In this document: positions 5,009 through 6,836 of the stretch, one piece after another
How positions within the stretch are numbered: the stretch's first letter is position 1
Layout of the letters: the number at the start of each line of letters is the position of its first letter
Source: an uncultured Microbacteriaceae bacterium
GTDB taxonomy: Bacteria > Actinomycetota > Actinomycetes > Actinomycetales > Microbacteriaceae
Reading direction: 5' to 3'
NCBI GenBank assembly: GCA_937896185.1
Contig: CALBMG010000201.1
Location: 1 to 6,836 of the forward strand
DNA length: 6,836 nt
Notes under the pieces: model-generated
Database searches by the model: none
What the model saw: only the letters and a program-made list of their open reading frames with translations
What the model was told of the DNA's origin: nothing
Made by a program: the position numbers and the translations under genes

Positions 5009-6836
5009 ATGAAAACCTCTGAGATCCAGCGCCGTTGGTTGACGTATTTCGAAAAGAACGGTCACACTGTTGTCCCTTCGGCGTCGTTGGTGTCCGACGA
5101 CCCCACACTGTTGTTCACGGTGGCCGGCATGGTGCCGTTCATCCCGTACCTGACCGGTGTGGTTCCCGCTCCCTTCCCTCGTGCTACGAGTGTGCAGAAG
5201 TGCATCCGTACCCTCGATATTGAGGAAGTCGGCAAGACGACTCGTCACGGCACCTTCTTCCAGATGAACGGAAATTTCTCATTCGGCGACTATTTCAAAG
5301 AAGGCGCAATCACCTATGCCTGGGAGCTGCTGACCACCCCTGAAACCGATGGCGGTCTGGGTTTTGACGAGAAGGACCTCTGGGTCACCGTCTACGAAGA
5401 AGACGATGAGGCCATCGATATTTGGCGTCGAGTTGCAGGACTACCCGAAGAGCGCATTCAGCGAATGGGAAAGTCCGACAATTATTGGTCGACCGGTCAG
5501 CCTGGTCCTGCAGGGCCTTGTTCGGAAATATATTATGACCGCGGTCCCGAATTTGGCCCCGACGGTGGACCTGCGGTAGACGACACTCGGTACCTCGAAA
5601 TCTGGAACCTCGTGTTCATGCAGTACCTGATTAACGACGTCCGCAGCAAGACGGAATTCACCATCCTGGGGGAGCTTCCCCAGAAAAACATCGACACCGG
5701 CATGGGTATGGAACGCGTCGCGTTCATCAAGCAGGGCGTCGACAACATGTACGAGACCGATCAGGTGCGTCCTGTCCTCGACATGGCGTCAGAACTGTCC
5801 GGTCGACGTTATGGTGCCGATCACGAGGATGACGTGCGCATGCGTGTCATTGCCGACCACGTGCGTTCGTCGCTGATGTTGATGAGCGACGGTGTCACCC
5901 CGGGCAACGAGGGACGCGGCTATATCCTGCGCCGTCTGATGCGCCGCTCGATTCGTTCGATGCGTCTGCTGGGCGTCGATGCTCCCGTTTTCGGAGAACT
6001 GTTCGCTGCATCGCGTGATGCCATGAAGGGTTCGTACCCCGAAGTGGAAACACACTACGACCGCATCGCTCGTACCGCTTTGGCCGAGGAAGAAACCTTC
6101 TTGCGCACCCTTGCCGCAGGTACCCAAATTCTTGACCTTGCAGTTTCCGACACCAAGGCAGAAAAGAAATCTGAACTGCCCGGTAACACGGCATTCCTGT
6201 TGCACGACACCTATGGTTTCCCCATCGACCTCACGCTCGAAATGGCGGAAGAAGCAGGTTTGACCGTCGAACGCGCTGTATTCGATTCGTTGATGACCGA
6301 GCAGCGCACCCGCGCCAAGGCCGACGCGAAATCAAAGCGCGGCACTCTCGCCGATATGTCCGTGTATTCCGAGTTCCGCAAACAGGGCGAAACCGTATTC
6401 ACTGGCTACACAGACCTGGACACTGAGTCGACTGTCGTCGGAATCATCAAGGATGGTGGCGCTGTTTCTCAGGCCTCTGCCGGGGACACCATCGAAATTA
6501 TTTTGGCCGAAACCAGCCTCTGGGCTGAGTCGGGTGGTCAGGACGCCGACGAGGGAACGATCGTGGGTAACGGTTTCGTCCTCGATGTCTTGGACGTCCA
6601 GAAGCCTGTTGGCGGTCTGATTTCTCACACCGTTCAGGTGCGCGAGGGTGAGGTGGGCACCGGTGTGCTCGCGACCACAATGGTGGATCAGGCGAACCGA
6701 CTTCGGGCCGCTCAGGCTCACTCGGCAACCCACCTCGTGCATGCTGCGCTTCGTCAGACTCTTGGGGACGACGCACACCAGGCAGGCTCGTACAACAAGG
6801 CGGGTTACATGCGCTTTGACTTCGCGTGGAATCAGG
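5009..6836 (+). CDS. alaS: Alanine--tRNA ligase (AlaRS), 3'-partial
   Basis: An ATG at 5009 opens a frame that runs off the right edge, giving 609 of roughly 880-890 residues. The enzyme is a class II synthetase that activates alanine with ATP and loads it onto tRNA-Ala in the cytoplasm. The N-terminus [20 protein letters not shown] and the motif 1 region [13 protein letters not shown] are typical. Motif 2 spans [10 protein letters not shown] (from R58) to [18 protein letters not shown] (from H80). The GMGMER segment of motif 3 is at 231-236. The [15 protein letters not shown] segment and [13 protein letters not shown] (near 400) belong to the tRNA-recognition region. The editing domain, which removes mischarged Ser and Gly, begins with [12 protein letters not shown] near 506 and shows the HxxxH zinc motif at H571 and H575 (HSATH). 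The remaining zinc ligands and the C-Ala domain lie beyond the window. The more common FYAESGGQ form reads LWAESGGQ here, a mild variation. The gene appears intact as far as it is visible. Confidence 0.97.
   Translation, partial: MKTSEIQRRWLTYFEKNGHTVVPSASLVSDDPTLLFTVAGMVPFIPYLTGVVPAPFPRATSVQKCIRTLDIEEVGKTTRHGTFFQMNGNFSFGDYFKEGAITYAWELLTTPETDGGLGFDEKDLWVTVYEEDDEAIDIWRRVAGLPEERIQRMGKSDNYWSTGQPGPAGPCSEIYYDRGPEFGPDGGPAVDDTRYLEIWNLVFMQYLINDVRSKTEFTILGELPQKNIDTGMGMERVAFIKQGVDNMYETDQVRPVLDMASELSGRRYGADHEDDVRMRVIADHVRSSLMLMSDGVTPGNEGRGYILRRLMRRSIRSMRLLGVDAPVFGELFAASRDAMKGSYPEVETHYDRIARTALAEEETFLRTLAAGTQILDLAVSDTKAEKKSELPGNTAFLLHDTYGFPIDLTLEMAEEAGLTVERAVFDSLMTEQRTRAKADAKSKRGTLADMSVYSEFRKQGETVFTGYTDLDTESTVVGIIKDGGAVSQASAGDTIEIILAETSLWAESGGQDADEGTIVGNGFVLDVLDVQKPVGGLISHTVQVREGEVGTGVLATTMVDQANRLRAAQAHSATHLVHAALRQTLGDDAHQAGSYNKAGYMRFDFAWNQ

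Noticed and set aside
5789..6778. Several minus-strand open frames within alaS
   Set aside because: They are shadows of the alaS reading frame; their composition is unlike real proteins and alaS is fully conserved across the same bases.

Overview
This window looks like ordinary chromosomal housekeeping DNA from an actinobacterium, most likely a member of the Microbacteriaceae. The evidence is the protein sequences: the zinc-free S4 with its VTCEVQLVVEYYAAR-type ending, the actinobacterial forms of Rel and RarA, and the gene order rel / DUF349 / rarA / rpsD / small membrane protein / alaS. GC content is moderate by eye (roughly mid-to-high 50s percent). That, together with the very short gaps, fits a compact, possibly aquatic lineage, but this last point is inference. 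No mobile elements, CRISPR arrays, tRNA or rRNA genes were seen.

Layout: positions 1-1221 (+) hold the C-terminal half of the (p)ppGpp synthetase/hydrolase Rel, cut by the window edge. It converges on a DUF349 coiled-coil protein (1283-2479, -), and the 61-base gap between them holds one hairpin that probably terminates both transcripts. A 134-base divergent region separates the DUF349 gene from rarA (2614-3912, +), a AAA+ ATPase of replication-fork maintenance. The rarA mRNA looks leaderless. A promoter follows almost directly after the rarA stop and drives rpsD (4087-4716, +) behind a leader of about 138 nt with three consecutive hairpins, a candidate S4 autoregulatory region. A very strong hairpin terminator ends rpsD. 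Then come a 62-residue single-pass membrane protein (4800-4988, +) with a TTG start and, 20 bases later, alaS (5009 to beyond 6836, +), cut by the right edge before the end of its editing domain.

The genes share a translation, stringent-response and replication theme: Rel senses stalled ribosomes, S4 nucleates assembly of the 30S body, AlaRS charges tRNA-Ala, and RarA acts at stalled forks. The small membrane protein and alaS probably share a transcript, while rpsD is insulated by its own promoter and terminator. No clearly novel system is present. The points most worth following are the rpsD leader, the leaderless rarA start, the shared convergent terminator and the glycine-zipper microprotein.
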